From an uncultured Eubacteriales bacterium (lineage in GTDB: Bacteria; Bacillota; Clostridia; Christensenellales; Aristaeellaceae), in NCBI GenBank assembly GCA_900553905.1, contig USFL01000007.1, forward strand, positions 1 to 17,003: a stretch of DNA of 17,003 bases. The letters are read 5' to 3'. The notes beneath the pieces were generated by a model that was not told where the DNA came from, searched no databases, and saw only the letters and a program-made list of their open reading frames with translations. Position numbers and translations under genes: made by a program. Below, piece after piece: positions 14,716-17,003 of the stretch; within the stretch, counting starts at the first letter, position 1; each line of letters begins with the position of its first letter.

Positions 14716-14905
14716 GGCAACCAGTCTTAGAGTTTCTCTCCAATTTATATTGCCATTGGAAATGCGCCCGGCGGTATTGTCAAAATGATCTGGTCGCTTC
14801 TTTCGCCGGGTCTTCGCAGGGTCGCGGAACGCTTCAAGCCGACCAGAGGCGCGCCCACGCCTCTGTCATGGTAAATCATCCATATCTTTCAGGAGGTGTC
14901 CCCGA
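14716..14905 (+). promoter_or_regulatory. Long structured 5' leader of the gntP-type gene
   Basis: The leader can form two competing stems. CTGGTCG (14790-14796) pairs with CGACCAG (14840-14846). CAGAGGCG (14844-14851) pairs with CGCCTCTG (14858-14865) around a six-base loop. The two share bases 14844-14846, so full formation of one weakens the other. AGGAGG at 14891-14896 is the ribosome binding site. I do not recognise a known riboswitch class, and no T-run follows the second stem, so any control would be translational or by binding of a protein. This is a structural observation, not a demonstrated regulator. Confidence 0.35.
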
Positions 14906-16273
14906 ATGACTGGTATCCCACTGGTAATCGCATTCGTCATCGCAATCATCCTCATGATCGTCGCGATCTCCAAATGGAAGATCCATCCGTTCCTCTCCAT
15001 CATGAGCGTGTCCCTGCTGCTGGCCATCGTCGCCGGCATTGACCTTGCGCAGATCGCGGACGTGATCGGCGCGGGCTTCAGCGGCACGTTTACCTCCATC
15101 GGCATCGTCATCATTCTGGGCGCGATGGTCGGCACCCTGCTGGAAAAGACGGGCGCGGCCCTCAAGATGGCCGACTGCGTCGTTAAGCTCGTGGGCAAGA
15201 AGCACCCCGAGGCCGCCATGATCATCATGGGCTGGATCGTGTCCATCCCCGTGTTCTGCGACAGCGGCTTCGTCATCCTCAACCCCATCCGCAAGGCGCT
15301 GGTGCAGCGCACCCGCAAGTCCTCCGTGGCCTGCACCGTGGCGCTTTCGATGGGCCTGTACATTTCCCACTGCTTCATCCCGCCAACCCCCGGCCCCATC
15401 GCGGCGGCGAACACGCTGTTTGGCGTGGGTGGCCTGGGCACGGACGTCAACCTCCTGCTGGTCATGGCCATCGGCGCGGTGTGCTCCATCCTGCCGCTGA
15501 TCGCCGGCTACATCTTCGCGCTCTTCATCGGCAAAAAGGTCAAGGCCAAGGATGAGCCCACCAACGCCGAGGCCATCGGACAGACCTACGAGGAGCTGGT
15601 GGCCAGCTACGGCAAGCTCCCCGGCGCGTTCATGTCCTTCGCCCCCATCGTGGTGCCGATCATCCTGATGGGCGTGGCCAGCGCGTTCAGCATGGCCGGC
15701 TCCAATCCCGCGATCATCGTGTTCCTGGGCAAGCCCATCATCGCGCTGGCCGTGGGCCTGATCCTGGGCGTTATCCTCATGGCCCAGTCCGGCAAGATGG
15801 GCGAATTCTACGCCCTCACGGACGATACCCTCAAGACCGTCGGACCCATCCTGTTCGTGACCGCCGCGGGCGGCGTGCTGGGCAAGGTGATCGCCACCAC
15901 CGATCTGGTCAACTTCATCACCGCCCATGCCGCCACGCTGGAAAGCCTGGGCCTGTTCTTCCCGTTCCTGCTGGCCGCCATCCTCAAGACGGCGCAGGGC
16001 AGCTCGACGGTTGCCATCACCACCAGCGCGGGCATTATCGCTCCGCTGATGATGACGCTGGGCTTTGCCACTCCGCTGGACGCGGCGCTGGTCGTCGTGG
16101 CCATCGGCGCGGGCGCCATGACCGTCTCCCATGCCAACGACAGCTACTTCTGGGTGGTCACCAACTTTGGTGAGATGGAGCCCCAGGACGGCTACAAGAC
16201 GCAGACGCTGGGCACGCTGATTATCGGCATCGCGGCCATCATCAACGTGCTGATCGTCTCCGCCATCTTCTAA
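14906..16273 (+). CDS. GntP family permease (gluconate/glycerate type H+ symporter)
   Basis: Polytopic inner-membrane transporter of 455 residues, the normal GntP length, with about 12-14 hydrophobic segments. Family features are MTGIPLVIAFVIAIILMIV and KWKIHPFLSIMSVSLLLAIVAGI at the N-terminus, ISHCFIPPTPGPIAAANTL in the centre, and AQGSSTVAITTSAGI with MTVSHANDSYFWVVTNF near the C-terminus. Characterised members import gluconate or related hydroxy acids with protons. The ATG has AGGAGG nine bases upstream. The next gene is a glycerate kinase, so the substrate here is probably glycerate or a compound degraded to it. The exact ligand is an inference from context. Confidence 0.93.
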   Translation: MTGIPLVIAFVIAIILMIVAISKWKIHPFLSIMSVSLLLAIVAGIDLAQIADVIGAGFSGTFTSIGIVIILGAMVGTLLEKTGAALKMADCVVKLVGKKHPEAAMIIMGWIVSIPVFCDSGFVILNPIRKALVQRTRKSSVACTVALSMGLYISHCFIPPTPGPIAAANTLFGVGGLGTDVNLLLVMAIGAVCSILPLIAGYIFALFIGKKVKAKDEPTNAEAIGQTYEELVASYGKLPGAFMSFAPIVVPIILMGVASAFSMAGSNPAIIVFLGKPIIALAVGLILGVILMAQSGKMGEFYALTDDTLKTVGPILFVTAAGGVLGKVIATTDLVNFITAHAATLESLGLFFPFLLAAILKTAQGSSTVAITTSAGIIAPLMMTLGFATPLDAALVVVAIGAGAMTVSHANDSYFWVVTNFGEMEPQDGYKTQTLGTLIIGIAAIINVLIVSAIF

Positions 16274-16287
16274 GGCGGCATCCCCTC

Positions 16288-16314
16288 CGGGCCGCGGTCC
16301 CCCGCCGCGGCCCG
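16288..16314 (+). other. GC hairpin between the permease and kinase genes
   Basis: Perfect 10-bp arms, CGGGCCGCGG at 16288-16297 and its complement at 16305-16314, around a seven-base loop. The following bases, CATTCTGTTTCTCG, are only moderately T-rich. With a 72-base gap between the genes this could be a partial terminator or mRNA-stabilising stem that lets the two genes be expressed at different levels. Confidence 0.5.
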
Positions 16315-16345
16315 CATTCTGTTTCTCGCAATGGAGGCTACCGAA

Positions 16346-17003
16346 ATGAACCAAGATGCAAAACACATTCTCGACGCCGCGCTGCGCGATGCGCTTCCGG
16401 GCGCGGCCGTGGGACAGGCTTTGGATCAGATCGTCTTTCAGCCCGGAGGGCGGCTGATTCTGGTCGCAGCAGGCAAGGCGGCCTGGGAAATGGCCCGCGC
16501 AGCCCACGAGCGGCTGGGCGAGCGCATCGACGCGGGCGTTGTCGTGACCAAGTACGATTACTCACGCGGCCCTCTGGGCCGCCTGGAGATCTACGAGGCG
16601 GGCCATCCCGTCCCCGATGAAAACAGCTACCGCGCCACCGCCCGTGCGCTGGAGGTGGTATCGGGCCTGACGGAAGCGGACAGCGTGCTTTTCCTGCTTT
16701 CCGGCGGCGGCTCGGCGCTCTTTGAGCAGCCCCTCATCCCCGCCGGCGAGCTGGCCGATATCACGCGCCAGCTGCTGGCCTGCGGCGCCAACATCGTGGA
16801 GATCAACACGCTGCGCAAGCGCCTCTCCGCCGTCAAGGGCGGGCGTTTTGCGCTGCGGTGCATGCCCGCGCATGTCTACACCGTGGTCCTCAGCGACATC
16901 ATCGGCGACCCGCTGGACATGATCGCCTCCGGTCCGGCGTATCCGGATGCTTCCACCTGCGCGCAGGCGCTGGAAATTGCGGACCGCTACGGCCTGCGCC
17001 TGT
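16346..17003 (+). CDS. Glycerate 2-kinase, type II (GckA/MOFRL family), 3' end missing
   Basis: The first 219 residues of a cytoplasmic kinase that phosphorylates D-glycerate at position 2 to give 2-phosphoglycerate. The frame runs open to the window edge; the family is usually about 400-450 residues, so roughly half is present and the C-terminal MOFRL domain is missing. Visible family features are LILVAAGKAAWEMA, AGHPVPDENS, the glycine loop FLLSGGGSALFE, then INTLRKRLSAVKGGRFA and VLSDIIGDPLDMIASGP. I chose the ATG at 16346 because GGAGG is upstream at the proper distance; an in-frame ATG at 16331 overlaps that site. It follows the GntP-type permease gene, forming an uptake and phosphorylation pair. 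Confidence 0.92.
   Translation, partial: MNQDAKHILDAALRDALPGAAVGQALDQIVFQPGGRLILVAAGKAAWEMARAAHERLGERIDAGVVVTKYDYSRGPLGRLEIYEAGHPVPDENSYRATARALEVVSGLTEADSVLFLLSGGGSALFEQPLIPAGELADITRQLLACGANIVEINTLRKRLSAVKGGRFALRCMPAHVYTVVLSDIIGDPLDMIASGPAYPDASTCAQALEIADRYGLRL

Noticed and set aside
14876..16507. Minus-strand open frame of 543 codons opposite the GntP permease gene
   Set aside because: Extremely rich in Asp, Gly, His and Gln, no domain visible, and it covers a clear membrane transporter.

Overview
The window looks like the chromosome of a GC-rich, probably gut-associated Clostridia-like bacterium (Bacillota). The reasons are strong AGGAGG-type ribosome binding sites, consensus TTGACA/TATAAT promoters, a CUT1 sugar ABC transporter encoded without its own ATPase, and short Sec signal peptides. 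The phylum is an inference; the window holds no rRNA or other phylogenetic marker. I see no tRNA, rRNA, CRISPR array, insertion sequence, phage gene or integration site.

Layout. (1) At 1-140 a strong leftward promoter drives what is probably another minus-strand gene, of which only the first 8 codons are present. (2) From 5911 down to 237 a minus-strand block encodes an AraC-type regulator, an extracellular solute-binding protein, a MalF-type permease, an FAD-dependent oxidoreductase and a MalG-type permease, ending in a terminator. This is a sugar or sugar-derivative uptake locus, with the redox enzyme embedded between the two permeases. (3) From 6121 to 9503 a plus-strand operon encodes MurC, a YbiT-like ABC-F ATPase and a DUF1653 protein. 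Neighbouring genes overlap by a few bases, and the operon ends in a bidirectional terminator. (4) From 9503 to 11357 a minus-strand MarR-MATE efflux operon carries a near-consensus promoter flanked by a perfect 13-bp inverted repeat, the likely MarR operator. (5) From 11386 to 14514 a small XRE repressor gene diverges from two exported alpha/beta-fold hydrolases across two palindromic operators. (6) From 14687 to the right edge lie a promoter, a long structured leader, a GntP-family permease and a type II glycerate kinase cut by the window end, together a glycerate (or related hydroxy-acid) uptake and phosphorylation unit.

How the genes work together. Blocks 2, 5 and 6 suggest a scavenger of plant- or host-derived carbohydrate. 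Exported esterase-like enzymes could release substrate, a binding-protein ABC system imports a saccharide under AraC control, and a sugar-acid or glycerate branch feeds 2-phosphoglycerate into glycolysis. Block 3 is housekeeping (cell-wall precursor synthesis and ribosome-associated ABC-F). Block 4 is a locally regulated drug or metabolite efflux unit.

The observations most worth following are the ABC-F protein, in which one composite ATP site is degenerate in all three motifs while the other is intact; the FAD oxidoreductase inserted in an ABC transporter operon; the twin-operator XRE switch controlling two secreted hydrolases; and the gntP leader with mutually exclusive hairpins. I did not find a clearly new multi-gene system.
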